Positions 17,232 to 26,844 of a stretch of DNA of 43,772 nt are shown piece after piece; positions within the stretch are counted from its first letter, which is position 1; each line of letters opens with the position of its first letter. Source of the DNA: Candidatus Nanopelagicales bacterium (GTDB taxonomy: Bacteria; Actinomycetota; Actinomycetes; S36-B12); contig JAQTXL010000004.1 of the NCBI GenBank assembly GCA_028688835.1, forward strand, positions 1 through 43,772. Reading direction: 5' to 3'. The position numbers and the translations under genes are program-made. The notes beneath the pieces were generated by a model. It was not told the origin of the DNA, did no database searches, and saw only the letters and a list, made by a program, of their open reading frames with translations.

Positions 17232-18119
17232 CTAGCCCTTGACGTTGGGGAACCTCTTGCGTGCTTCCTCGAGGGCGACCTCGGCGCGCTGGCCGGCGAC
17301 CTTGCGAGGCGCCGGGCCGTAGCCCTTGTCGGCGTTCTCCTTGCGCCAGGCGGCGACGTCGCCGGCGTGACCGGTGACCTCCATCATCTGCAAGCTGGCC
17401 TGCAGGTTGACGCGCATGCCCATGGTCTCCCAGGCGCGCTTGACGCCGGCCTTGATGCCCATGAGCACCGACAGCGGCGCCTGCGCGATCTGCCAGGCGA
17501 TGAGCTCTGCGGTGGCCTCGAGATCCTCAGCGGGCACGACGCGGTTGACGAAGCCGATGCGCTTGGCCTCCTCGGCGTCGATCGTCTGCGAGAGGTAGAG
17601 GTACTCGTAGGTGCGGTGGAAGTTCATCGTGACCCACGGCTCGATGAGGGTCTCGCCGCCCGGGAAGCCCAGGCCCTGGGGCAACGGCATCTGGAAGTAG
17701 GCGTCCTCGGACGCGATGACGATGTCGTTGAGCAGCGCGAAGTAGGTGCCGCCGCCGACGCAGTAGCCGTTGACCGCGGAGATGGTCGGCTTCTGGAACT
17801 CCCAGAGGTGCAGCACCGGCCAGGTGAAGAGCTTGGCCTGTCCGGCCCACGGGTGACCGGCCTCGGCGGCCTCGAGGAACTCCGGGTAGGCGGGGCCGCC
17901 ACCGGCGCCCATGTCGTGGCCCGCGCTGAAGCCGCGGCCATTGGCCTTCATGATGACGACCTTGATGTTGTAGTCGTTCTCAGCGTCGGTGAGGCACTGC
18001 TCGACGTCCCAGACCATCGACGAGCTCTGCGAGTTCGCTGCCTCGGGGCGGTTCAGGATGATGCGCGCGACAGGGCCATCCTTCTCGTAGATGACCGCTT
18101 CAAGTTCCTGACGCTCCAT
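17232..18119 (-). CDS. Enoyl-CoA hydratase/isomerase family protein
   Basis: Crotonase-fold motifs: ARIILNRPEAANSQ, GRGFSAGHDMG, KPTISAVNGYCVGGG. Confidence 0.9.
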   Translation of the reverse strand: MERQELEAVIYEKDGPVARIILNRPEAANSQSSSMVWDVEQCLTDAENDYNIKVVIMKANGRGFSAGHDMGAGGGPAYPEFLEAAEAGHPWAGQAKLFTWPVLHLWEFQKPTISAVNGYCVGGGTYFALLNDIVIASEDAYFQMPLPQGLGFPGGETLIEPWVTMNFHRTYEYLYLSQTIDAEEAKRIGFVNRVVPAEDLEATAELIAWQIAQAPLSVLMGIKAGVKRAWETMGMRVNLQASLQMMEVTGHAGDVAAWRKENADKGYGPAPRKVAGQRAEVALEEARKRFPNVKG

Positions 18120-18226
18120 GGTGACTCCTTCGCACAGCTGCCGTGCGGCAGCGATGGTCGGAGATTAGTCGCGAGCGGGGCCCGACGCGCCCGGAATGGC
18201 ACGAATCACAGCGGTGGTCGGGGATG

Positions 18227-18302
18227 TGGCTCCCCCATCTGGACTCGAACCAGAAACCCTGCGATTAACAGTCGCATGCTCTGCCAATTGAGCTATGGGG
18301 GA
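18227..18302 (-). tRNA. tRNA-Asn (anticodon GTT), encoded CCA
   Basis: TCCCCCATAGCTCAATTGGCAGAGCATGCGACTGTTAATCGCAGGGTTTCTGGTTCGAGTCCAGATGGGGGAGCCA; loop CTGTTAA. Confidence 0.95.
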
Positions 18303-18380
18303 TCAAACAGCGCCCGCAGAGAATACCAAGGTGCAGCGGGGGCGCCGACACCGGTCGAAGGCCTGCCCGGGAACGTGCGC

Positions 18381-18884
18381 TCAGATGCCCAGGGCGGTGC
18401 GCCACTCGCCCAGCGCGCGGTCGGCATCGGCGCGGTTCTGCGGGTCATCGGGGTCGACCCCGGCGTCGAAGACCACCGTCCAGGAGATCTCGTCGCGCCC
18501 CTCGCGGCGGGCGGCGGCCAGGCAGGTGCCGCCCCTGGGCAGGTCGAAGCGCTCGCTCACGATGACGTTCGCGGTGACCTGGGCGTGCACGGCTGCCGGC
18601 AGCTGGCGCGGCGTGGAGATGGGCACGCGCAGCCGCTGGCCGTGCCCGCGCTCGTCGTGCAGCTCGAGCTCGAGGAAGGGCTCGGACCACGACGCGCGGA
18701 TGACGCGCCGCCAGGGGATGCGCGAGCCCTGCAGGTAGAGGGCCTCGCCGGTGGCGATGACGTGCGTGGTGTCAGGCAGCTCGTTCGTGCCCCAGGCGAT
18801 GACCCGCTCCCCGGCGCCGACGCCGGCGGCCTCGCGCACCTCAGCGGGGATCCGCGCGGAGCGAACGCGGCGCAGCACGCTCAC
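18381..18884 (-). CDS. Hypothetical protein translationally coupled to dnaG (GTG start overlapping dnaG stop)
   Basis: VSVLRRVRSARIPAEVREAAGVGAGERVIAWG...; GTGA overlap. Confidence 0.7.
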   Translation of the reverse strand: MSVLRRVRSARIPAEVREAAGVGAGERVIAWGTNELPDTTHVIATGEALYLQGSRIPWRRVIRASWSEPFLELELHDERGHGQRLRVPISTPRQLPAAVHAQVTANVIVSERFDLPRGGTCLAAARREGRDEISWTVVFDAGVDPDDPQNRADADRALGEWRTALGI

Positions 18885-20776
18885 GGGCGCTCGCCCAGGG
18901 CCTCGGTGTGCAGGGACTTCTTGTAGTCCTCGAGGGCCATGAGTTCGGCGAACAGCTGCTGGTGCAGTGCGGCCTGCTCGGGTGAGTCCGTGCGCTGCAG
19001 GCGCCCGCGCAGCTCGAGGATCCGGCGCGCGGCGTCGAGCTCGAGCAGGCGCGCGATGAGGCTGGTGGCGTAGCGCTCGTCGTCGACGGACTCCGAGGGA
19101 AGCGGGTCGACGGCGAGCTCGCGGATGAGGCGACGCACCTGGTCGTCGGCGGCCACCGCGAGCACTGCGTCGACCCACACGAGGCCATCGAGCTGGGCCG
19201 TGGGCATGCCGGCGGCCGTGATGGCCCGGTGCACGGCCCGGGCGCGTGGATGGGTGAAGGCGGAGTCCTCGAGCGCGGGGTAGCGCTGCTCGACAGCGCC
19301 GGGCATCTGCAGGGCGCACTTCAGGGCCTCGCGCTCGATCGTGAACGCCGGCCCGTCGTTGGCCGGGATCGGCTCGTCGCGCTCGGGCTCGGGCTCGGGC
19401 TCGCGCTGGACCGCGGGCGCCTCCTGCGCTGTGAACGACGGGCGCTTGGCGGGAGCGGGCCTGGTCGCCACGGCCGCCTGCACCGCACCGACCTCCATGC
19501 CCAGGAAGCCGGCCAGGCGGCGGGTGTACTCCGGCCGCAGGGCCGGGTCCTTGATGCGCGCGACGATGGGGGCGGCCTCGTGGAGGGCGGCCACGCGACC
19601 CTCGGCGGTCTCGAGGTCGTGCGCGGTCAGCGCGGACTTGATGGCGAACTCGAACAGCGGCACCCGCCGTTCGACCAGCGCGCGCACGGCCTCGTCGCCC
19701 TTGGCCAGGCGCAGGTCGCAGGGGTCCATGCCGCTGGGCTCGACGGCGACGAAGGTGCTCGTCACGAACCGCTGGTCCTCGTCGAAGGCGCGCAGCGCCG
19801 CCTTCTGCCCGGCGGCATCGCCGTCGAAGGTGAAGATGACCTGCCCGCGCATCTGGTCGTCGTCCATGAGCAGGCGGCGCAGGATGCGGATGTGCTCGGA
19901 GCCGAAGGCAGTGCCGCAGGTGGCGACCGCCGTTGTGATGCCGGCGAGGTGGCAGGCCATGACATCGGTGTAGCCCTCAACGATCACGGCCTGCTGCTGC
20001 TTGGAGATGTCCTTGCGCGCGAGGTCGAGCCCGTAGAGCACCTGGCTCTTCTTGTAGATCGGGGTCTCGGGGGTGTTGAGGTACTTCGGGCCGTCGTCAT
20101 CGTCGAGGAGCTTGCGTGCGCCGAAGCCGACGACATCGCCGCTGAGCTCGCGGATCGGCCACACGAGGCGCCCCCGGAAGCGGTCGTAGACGCCGCGGTT
20201 GCCCTGGCTCAGCAGGCCGCCGGTGAGCAGCTCGGCATCGGAGAACCCGCGCTTGCGCAGGGTGTTCGTGAGCGCATCCCAGGACTTGGGTGCGAAGCCG
20301 ACACCGAAGGTCCGGGCGACGTCGGCGTCGAAGCCGCGCTGCTGCAGGAAGGCGCGGGCGATCTCGGCCTCGGGCGTGGCCAGCTGCTCCTGGTACCAGC
20401 CGGCCGCGATCTTGTGCGCCTCGACCAGGCGCGTGCGCTGGCCCTGCTGGCGGTTGACGGCTGCCCCGCCCTCGACGTAGCGCAGCTCGATGCCGGTCTT
20501 GTTCGCCAGCTTCTCGACCGACTCCGCGAAGCTCAGGTGGTCGATCTTCTGCAGGAAGCTCAGGACATCGCCGCCCTCGCCGCAGCCGAAGCAGTACCAC
20601 ATGCCGCGGCTGGGGGTCACGTGGAAACTCGGCGAGCGCTCGTCGTGGAAGGGGCACAGGCCCTTGAGGGAGCCGCCGCCGGCGGACTTCAGGGTGACGT
20701 ACTCGCGCACGACATCGTCGATGCGCGCCCGCTCCCGGACGAGGGCGATGTCCTCGTCTCGAATCCGGCCCGCCAT
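18881..20776 (-). CDS. dnaG: DNA primase
   Basis: Zn-binding CPFHDERSPSFHV...YCFGCGEGGDVLSFL; TOPRIM VIVEGYTDVMACHLAG. Confidence 0.97.
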   Translation of the reverse strand: MAGRIRDEDIALVRERARIDDVVREYVTLKSAGGGSLKGLCPFHDERSPSFHVTPSRGMWYCFGCGEGGDVLSFLQKIDHLSFAESVEKLANKTGIELRYVEGGAAVNRQQGQRTRLVEAHKIAAGWYQEQLATPEAEIARAFLQQRGFDADVARTFGVGFAPKSWDALTNTLRKRGFSDAELLTGGLLSQGNRGVYDRFRGRLVWPIRELSGDVVGFGARKLLDDDDGPKYLNTPETPIYKKSQVLYGLDLARKDISKQQQAVIVEGYTDVMACHLAGITTAVATCGTAFGSEHIRILRRLLMDDDQMRGQVIFTFDGDAAGQKAALRAFDEDQRFVTSTFVAVEPSGMDPCDLRLAKGDEAVRALVERRVPLFEFAIKSALTAHDLETAEGRVAALHEAAPIVARIKDPALRPEYTRRLAGFLGMEVGAVQAAVATRPAPAKRPSFTAQEAPAVQREPEPEPERDEPIPANDGPAFTIEREALKCALQMPGAVEQRYPALEDSAFTHPRARAVHRAITAAGMPTAQLDGLVWVDAVLAVAADDQVRRLIRELAVDPLPSESVDDERYATSLIARLLELDAARRILELRGRLQRTDSPEQAALHQQLFAELMALEDYKKSLHTEALGERP

Positions 20777-20830
20777 GGCACGAGTCTAGGTGCCGCCGCT
20801 GACCCCGCTCAGCGGATCAGCCGCCAGTGG

Positions 20831-22060
20831 TCAGCGGATCAGGCGCTCATGCCAGCGCACGATGCTGACGTCGGTGAGGCTGGCGACCTGGTCGATGATC
20901 ACCCGCATCCGCTCGGCGTCGTTGGCCGCCTCGGCGTACGTCTCGGCCAGCCAGGGCTCCAGGGATCGGCCCTCGTCCAGGCGCAGGGCGTGGACGACCT
21001 CGGCCACGAGCTCGCGCTGGCGCGCCTGCTCGGCCTCGATGCCCGGGCGCCGCATGACGAACAGGACCGCGATCGCCTTCATGACGGCGACCTCGTCGCG
21101 CACCTCGTCGGGCACCACGAGATCAGCCGCGTAGCGGGTGAGCGGTGCATCGCCGTGGGCGATCTGGGTGGCCACCTGGGTCGTGACGCAGAACCGCGAG
21201 ATGAGGTAGCTGGTGGCCTTCTTCAGCGCAGCCTGGGTGCGCATCGTGCCGTCGAACTCGCGCGGCCAGTAGTCCAGCGCCAGCAGCCGCTCGAGGGCCT
21301 CGTCGAGGGCGTGGGGGTCTCGCTCAGGGTCGAAGCGCTCGCGCGCGGTCTCGACGAGCGCCCGCTGGTTCTGGGGGTCGCGCAGGTCGTCGAGACGCAC
21401 CAGGCCCGCGTGGATCGCATCCTCGACGTCGTGGATCGAGTAGGCCACATCGTCGGCCCAGTTCATCACCTGCTCCTCGATGCACTGCCGGCCTTCGGGA
21501 GCACCCTCGCGCAGCCAGTGGAAGACCTCGGCGTCATCGGCGTAGTAGCCGAACTTGGCGGTGCCCTCGCGCCGCGCCCAGGGGTACTTGCAGGAGGCGT
21601 CGAGTGTGGCACGGGTCAGGTTGAGCCCGGCGCTGCGGCCACGGGCATCGACGACCTTGGCCTCGAGGCGCGACACGATGCGGAGCGTCTGGGCATTGCC
21701 CTCGAACCCGCCGATGCCCTGCGCCAGGCGATCGAGCTCGATCTCGCCGTTGTGGCCGAACGGCGGGTGCCCCAGATCGTGGGCCAGACCCGCCACCTCG
21801 ACCACGTCGGGATCGCAGCCCAGAGCCTCGCCGAGCTCACGGGCGATCTGGGCCACCTCGAGGGTGTGGGTCAGGCGGGTGCGCGGGAAGTCATTGACGC
21901 CCGAGGTCATCACCTGGGTCTTGGCCGCCAGCCGTCGCAGCCCCGCGGAATGCAGCACCCGGGCCCGATCGCGCGCGAAAGGACTGCGCACCGACTCCTT
22001 GATCGGCTCGGCCACGAACCGGGCCATCGAGGCCTCGTCGTAGTGGGCGGGGTGGGACAC
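20831..22060 (-). CDS. dgt: Deoxyguanosinetriphosphate triphosphohydrolase-like protein (HD domain; start uncertain, ORF open to 22183)
   Basis: FARDRARVLHSAGLRRLAAKTQV, TRLTHTLEVAQIARELG, AGLAHDLGHPPFGHNGE. Confidence 0.93.
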   Translation of the reverse strand: MSHPAHYDEASMARFVAEPIKESVRSPFARDRARVLHSAGLRRLAAKTQVMTSGVNDFPRTRLTHTLEVAQIARELGEALGCDPDVVEVAGLAHDLGHPPFGHNGEIELDRLAQGIGGFEGNAQTLRIVSRLEAKVVDARGRSAGLNLTRATLDASCKYPWARREGTAKFGYYADDAEVFHWLREGAPEGRQCIEEQVMNWADDVAYSIHDVEDAIHAGLVRLDDLRDPQNQRALVETARERFDPERDPHALDEALERLLALDYWPREFDGTMRTQAALKKATSYLISRFCVTTQVATQIAHGDAPLTRYAADLVVPDEVRDEVAVMKAIAVLFVMRRPGIEAEQARQRELVAEVVHALRLDEGRSLEPWLAETYAEAANDAERMRVIIDQVASLTDVSIVRWHERLIR

Positions 22061-22183
22061 GTCGCCGACCCTAGCCAGTGCGCGTGACCCGCGGGTGGCC
22101 TGCGGGTGGCCAGTCGGTGTGATCGACACCGCCGACGGCTGCGGTGCGCCGCGGCGGGGTTCGGCGGGCTCAGGTGTGACCAT

Positions 22184-22846
22184 GTGACGGTGAGTGCACC
22201 CCCGGCGTCATCCCGGCGCCCGGCGAGCTCCACCCAGCGCCCCCGCTCCGCACGCGGCTGGATCGCGGCGGGCATCACCATCGCGGTCGCGCTTGCCCTG
22301 CTCGTGCCGATCGGCGCTGCCATGCAGATCGTGCTGTCGGCGCAGTTCGACGACCGCACCCGCACGCAGGCGATCGTGCTCATGGACCCGAGCCGGTTCT
22401 GGGGCGACGGGGCCGAGGTGCTGGCCTCGCGCGTCGATCACGCGGCCGAGCTCTACCGGCAGGGCGTCGCACCCGTGATCATGCTCACCGGCAAGGAGTC
22501 AACTGCGCGCGCCGAGCGCCGCCTGCTCGTCGCCAAGGGGGTGCCCGACGGCGACATCGTCAGCTTCATCACCGGCGTCGACACCCTGGGCTCCCTGCAG
22601 ATGGTCGCAGCGGTGATGAACGACCTGCACTGGCAGTCGGCGACGATCGTGACCGACCCGCCCAATGCAGCGCGCGCATCGGCGATCGCCAGCGGCTACG
22701 GCATCGATGCGCACCTGTCGCCGACCAAGTCGGGCCCGGGCGCGGCGATGACCAGCGACTACGTGGGCCGCGAGACTGCAGCCCTGCTGCGCTACTACCT
22801 CATCACCCGGTGGACCCAGCCGCAGCTCGTGCACCCGGCCGGCTAG
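22184..22846 (+). CDS. YdcF/SanA-like (DUF218) membrane-anchored protein
   Basis: N-terminal TM; SRVDHAAELYRQGVAPVIMLTGKES...TARAERRLLVAKGVPDGDI. Confidence 0.75.
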   Translation: MTVSAPPASSRRPASSTQRPRSARGWIAAGITIAVALALLVPIGAAMQIVLSAQFDDRTRTQAIVLMDPSRFWGDGAEVLASRVDHAAELYRQGVAPVIMLTGKESTARAERRLLVAKGVPDGDIVSFITGVDTLGSLQMVAAVMNDLHWQSATIVTDPPNAARASAIASGYGIDAHLSPTKSGPGAAMTSDYVGRETAALLRYYLITRWTQPQLVHPAG

Positions 22847-25584
22847 CGGGAGTCGCTGCCCGCCGTCGACTTCTCGACCGTGGCGCGACCGGCCTCGAGC
22901 CGGGCGACCGGCACGCGGAACGGCGAGCACGACACGTAGTCCAGGCCCACCTCGTCGAAGAAGTGGATCGACGCAGGGTCACCGCCGTGCTCACCGCAGA
23001 CGCCGCAGTGCAGCCCGGGCCGCGTGGCCCGCCCGCGATCGACGGCGATGCGCACGAGCTCGCCGACGCCCTCCTGGTCGAGGGACTCGAACGGCGAGAC
23101 GCCGAACACGCCCTTCTCGAGGTAGGTGGAGAAGAAAGCGCCTTCGACGTCGTCTCGGCTGAAGCCCCAGGTGGTCTGCGTGAGGTCATTGGTGCCGAAG
23201 GAGAAGAACTCCGCGGCCTCGGCGATCTGGCCTGCGGTCACTGCAGCGCGTGGGAGCTCGATCATCGTGCCGATCGGGAACGCCAGGGTGCAGCCGTGCG
23301 CGTCGGCAACGCTCGTGAGCACCTCCGCCGCCTCGTCGATGACCAGCTCGAGCTCCTGGATCGACCCCACGAGCGGGATCATGATCTCAGCCTGCGGATT
23401 GCCGCCCATGCGCTGGCGGAAGCAGGCGGCCTCAGCGATGGCGCGCACCTGCAGCGCGAACAGGCCCGGCAGCACCAGCCCTAGGCGCACGCCGCGCAGG
23501 CCCAGCATCGGGTTCTGCTCGTGCAGGCGGCGCACCGCCTGGAGCATCCGCAGCTCGGGCTCATTCTGCTCACCGCGCGACTCGGCCACGGCGACGCGCA
23601 CCGCGAGATCGGTGAGGTCGGGCAGGAACTCGTGCAGCGGCGGGTCGATGAGGCGGATGGTGACGGGCAGGCCGTCCATCGCCTCGAGGATGCGGATGAA
23701 GTCCTTGCGCTGCAAGGGCAGCAGGGCCTCGAGCGCCTCGTCGTGCTCGGCCTCGTCGTCGGCCAGGATGAGCCGCTCGACATAGGTCTTGCGCTCCCCC
23801 AGGAACATGTGCTCGGTGCGCAGCAGCCCGATGCCCTCGGCGCCCATGTGGCGCGCACGCGTGGCATCATCCGGCGTGTCGGCGTTGGCGCGCACGCCCA
23901 GTCTCCGGCGCGCGTCTGCATGCAGCATGAGCCGGTCGACGGCGCGGATGAGCTCGACGGTCTCCTCGTCGGCCGAGGCCACGGCTGCATCGAGGCCCTC
24001 CTCGAAGTAGCGCACCACCGGGCTGTTCACGACCGGAACCTCGCCGACGAAGACCTCTCCGGACCCGCCGTCGATCGAGATGACATCACCCTCGCTCACG
24101 ACGACGCCGGCGTCATTGGTGATGCGTCGCTGCTTGGTGTCGACCTCGAGCTCCTCGGCGCCGCACACCGCGGTCTTGCCCATGCCGCGCGCGACGACCG
24201 CCGCGTGCGAGGTCTTGCCGCCACGGCTCGTGAGCACGCCGGCTGCAGCCACCATGCCCTCGAGGTCGTCGGGATTGGTCTCGCGGCGCACGAGGATGAC
24301 GCGCTCGCCGGCCTCGGCCCACTGCACGGCGGTCGCCGAGTCGAACACGACCCGGCCGACTGCCGCGCCAGGCGAGGCGTTCATGCCGCGAGCCAGCAGC
24401 GGATGCGCGACATCGGCCACGAACCGCGGGAACATCAGCTGCGACAGCTGCGCGCCGTTCACGCGCAGCAGGGCCTCGTCCATGGTGATCACGTGCTCGT
24501 CGACGAGCTGCGTCGCGATGCGGAAGGCGGCGCCAGCGGTGCGCTTGCCCACGCGCGTCTGCAGCATCCACAGGTGGCCGCGCTCGATGGTGAACTCGAT
24601 GTCGCACAGGTCGCGGTAGTGCAGTTCAAGACGATGCATGATGTCGACGAGCTGCTTGTAGGACTCGGGGTCGATGCGGCCCAGCTCGCTCAGCGGCAGC
24701 GTGTTGCGGATGCCGGCGACGACGTCCTCGCCCTGGGCATCAGGCAGGTAGTCGCCGTAGATGCCGCGCGCGCCGCTGCCCGGGTCTCGCGTGAACGCGA
24801 CACCGGTGCCCGAGCCCTCGCCGTAGTTGCCGAAGGCCATGACCTGCACGTTCACTGCGGTGCCGAGGTCGTTGGGGATGCGCTCCTGGCGGCGGTAGAG
24901 GCGGGCACGGTCGGTGTTCCAGGAGCGGAAGACCGCCTCGATCGCCATCCGCAGCTGCACCTGCGGGTCCTGCGGGAAGTGCTCATCGGCGTGTGCCGCG
25001 ATCACGCCCTTGTACGCCGTGACGAGGTGCTTGAGCGCATTGACCGGCAGGTCGATGTCAGCGGTCACCCCGGCCGACTCCTTGGCGACCTCGAGGGCCT
25101 CCTCGAAGTGCTCCCCATCGATGCCGAGCACCGTCTTGCCGAACATCTGGATGAGGCGCCGGTAGGAGTCCCAGGCGAAGCGCTCGTCCTCCGCGGCCCG
25201 GGCCAGGCCCTTCACGCTCGCGTCGTTAAGGCCGACGTTGAGGACCGTCTCCATCATGCCCGGCATCGAGAAGCGCGCACCTGAGCGCACCGACACCAGG
25301 AGCGGATCGTCGTCGGCGCCGAGCGTCTTGCCCATGCGCTGCTCGAGGAGCCCCACCTGCAGCGTGACCTGGTCGAGCAGGCCCTCAGGCAGCCCGCCGG
25401 TGGCGAGGTAGGACTTGCAGGCCTCGGTCGTGATGGTGAAACCGGGTGGGACTGGCAGGCCCAGGCGCGTCATCTCGGCGAGGTTGGCGCCCTTGCCGCC
25501 CAGGAGGTCGGCCTGCGAGCGATCACCCTGCGTGAAGGAGTAGACGTATGTCGGGACGAGGGTGAGCGCAGGCGTGGGCTTCAT
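22843..25584 (-). CDS. ppdK: Pyruvate, phosphate dikinase
   Basis: GGKGANLAEMTRLGLPVPPGFTI; GGKTSHAAVVARGMGKTAVCG; EGIGLLRTEHMF; FGTNDLTQTTWGFSRDD. Confidence 0.97.
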   Translation of the reverse strand: MKPTPALTLVPTYVYSFTQGDRSQADLLGGKGANLAEMTRLGLPVPPGFTITTEACKSYLATGGLPEGLLDQVTLQVGLLEQRMGKTLGADDDPLLVSVRSGARFSMPGMMETVLNVGLNDASVKGLARAAEDERFAWDSYRRLIQMFGKTVLGIDGEHFEEALEVAKESAGVTADIDLPVNALKHLVTAYKGVIAAHADEHFPQDPQVQLRMAIEAVFRSWNTDRARLYRRQERIPNDLGTAVNVQVMAFGNYGEGSGTGVAFTRDPGSGARGIYGDYLPDAQGEDVVAGIRNTLPLSELGRIDPESYKQLVDIMHRLELHYRDLCDIEFTIERGHLWMLQTRVGKRTAGAAFRIATQLVDEHVITMDEALLRVNGAQLSQLMFPRFVADVAHPLLARGMNASPGAAVGRVVFDSATAVQWAEAGERVILVRRETNPDDLEGMVAAAGVLTSRGGKTSHAAVVARGMGKTAVCGAEELEVDTKQRRITNDAGVVVSEGDVISIDGGSGEVFVGEVPVVNSPVVRYFEEGLDAAVASADEETVELIRAVDRLMLHADARRRLGVRANADTPDDATRARHMGAEGIGLLRTEHMFLGERKTYVERLILADDEAEHDEALEALLPLQRKDFIRILEAMDGLPVTIRLIDPPLHEFLPDLTDLAVRVAVAESRGEQNEPELRMLQAVRRLHEQNPMLGLRGVRLGLVLPGLFALQVRAIAEAACFRQRMGGNPQAEIMIPLVGSIQELELVIDEAAEVLTSVADAHGCTLAFPIGTMIELPRAAVTAGQIAEAAEFFSFGTNDLTQTTWGFSRDDVEGAFFSTYLEKGVFGVSPFESLDQEGVGELVRIAVDRGRATRPGLHCGVCGEHGGDPASIHFFDEVGLDYVSCSPFRVPVARLEAGRATVEKSTAGSDSR

Positions 25585-25662
25585 GCCACCAGTCCACCGC
25601 ATCGGGGTGCGCATGGGAAGGGACGATCGTCACAGCGCCGGCGCCCTGGGCGCCGCACCTGA

Positions 25663-26781
25663 TCAGCCGCCGCTGACCGCGAGCTCGGCGTCCTTGAGCA
25701 TGAGCAGTGACGTGTCGTCGAGCAGCGGCGAGTTCAGCCAGCCATCAGGCAGCGATGGGCGCTTGCCGCCCGAGGTGCGACCGCGCGGCCCTGCCCCGAC
25801 CTCGATGTTGAACTGCTGCTCCGGGTCGATCTGCGCGAGCAGCTCGTCGAGCTGTTCGAGGCTCTCGACGTTGCCGAGCGCCTGGCGCACCTGCTGCTTC
25901 ACGCTGAACCCCTTGAGGTACCAGGCCATGTGCTTGCGGATGTCGCGGATGCCCTTGAAGTCGCCGTAGTCGCCGCACAGCAGCTCGGCATGGCGGCGCA
26001 GCAGCACCAGCACCGCAGCGAGATCGGGATCAGCGGGGATGGGATCTCCGGTGAAGGCGGCAGCGAGCTGGCCGAACAGCCACGGACGGCCCAGGCAGCC
26101 ACGGCCCACGACCACGCCGTCGGCCCCCGTGGTGGCGATCATGCGCAGGGCGTCCTGGGCGGTCCAGATGTCGCCGTTGCCCAGCACCGGGGTGCCCAGC
26201 GGCGCGAGGTGCTCCTTGAGCCGGGCGATCGCCTCCCAGTCGGCCTTGCCCGAGTACATCTCCTGGGCCGTGCGGCCGTGCAGGGCGACCCACGTGGCGC
26301 CCTCCTCTGCTGCGGCGCGGCCGGCCTCGAGGTAGGTGAGGTGATCGTCGTCGATGCCCTTGCGCATCTTGACGGTCACGGGCACGCGCCCGTCGGCGGC
26401 CTTGACCGCCTCGCGCACGATGGAACGGAACAGGTCGCGCTTCCAGGGCAGCGCACTGCCGCCGCCCTTGCGCGTGACCTTGGGCACGGGGCACCCGAAG
26501 TTCATGTCGATGTGGTCGGCACGGTCCTCGTCGATGATGATGCGCACGGCAAGCGCCATCACCTTCGGGTCGACGCCGTACAGCTGCACCGACCTGGGCT
26601 GCTCGTCGGCATCGAAGGTGACCATGTCGACCGTCTCCGCATTGCGCTCGACCAGTGCACGCGAGGTGACCATCTCCGAGACGTAGAGGCCGGCACCGGC
26701 CTCGCGGCACAGGCGACGGAACGAGCGGTTGGTGATGCCCGCCATGGGTGCGAGCACCACGGGCACGCTCAGGTCAGCCAT
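25663..26781 (-). CDS. dusB: tRNA-dihydrouridine synthase (DusB-type; ORF open to 26814)
   Basis: VVLAPMAGITNRSFRRLCREAGAGLYVSEM; IDMNFGCPVPKVTRKGGGSAL; LHGRTAQEMYSG. Confidence 0.93.
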   Translation of the reverse strand: MADLSVPVVLAPMAGITNRSFRRLCREAGAGLYVSEMVTSRALVERNAETVDMVTFDADEQPRSVQLYGVDPKVMALAVRIIIDEDRADHIDMNFGCPVPKVTRKGGGSALPWKRDLFRSIVREAVKAADGRVPVTVKMRKGIDDDHLTYLEAGRAAAEEGATWVALHGRTAQEMYSGKADWEAIARLKEHLAPLGTPVLGNGDIWTAQDALRMIATTGADGVVVGRGCLGRPWLFGQLAAAFTGDPIPADPDLAAVLVLLRRHAELLCGDYGDFKGIRDIRKHMAWYLKGFSVKQQVRQALGNVESLEQLDELLAQIDPEQQFNIEVGAGPRGRTSGGKRPSLPDGWLNSPLLDDTSLLMLKDAELAVSGG

Positions 26782-26844
26782 CGAAAGCACGGCTTGAGTG
26801 TGCCAGTGCGGCACACTGGGGACGAAATCCGATGGAGGTCCCTG

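Noticed and set aside
16824-18926. 700-aa plus-strand ORF
   Set aside because: High-GC shadow ORF opposite enoyl-CoA hydratase, tRNA-Asn and the dnaG-coupled gene; low-complexity composition and it crosses a tRNA.
19229-22087. 952-aa plus-strand ORF
   Set aside because: Antisense shadow of dnaG and dgt with Gly/Ala/Leu/Arg/Asp-rich translation and no motif.
23521-25284. 587-aa plus-strand ORF
   Set aside because: Antisense shadow of ppdK.
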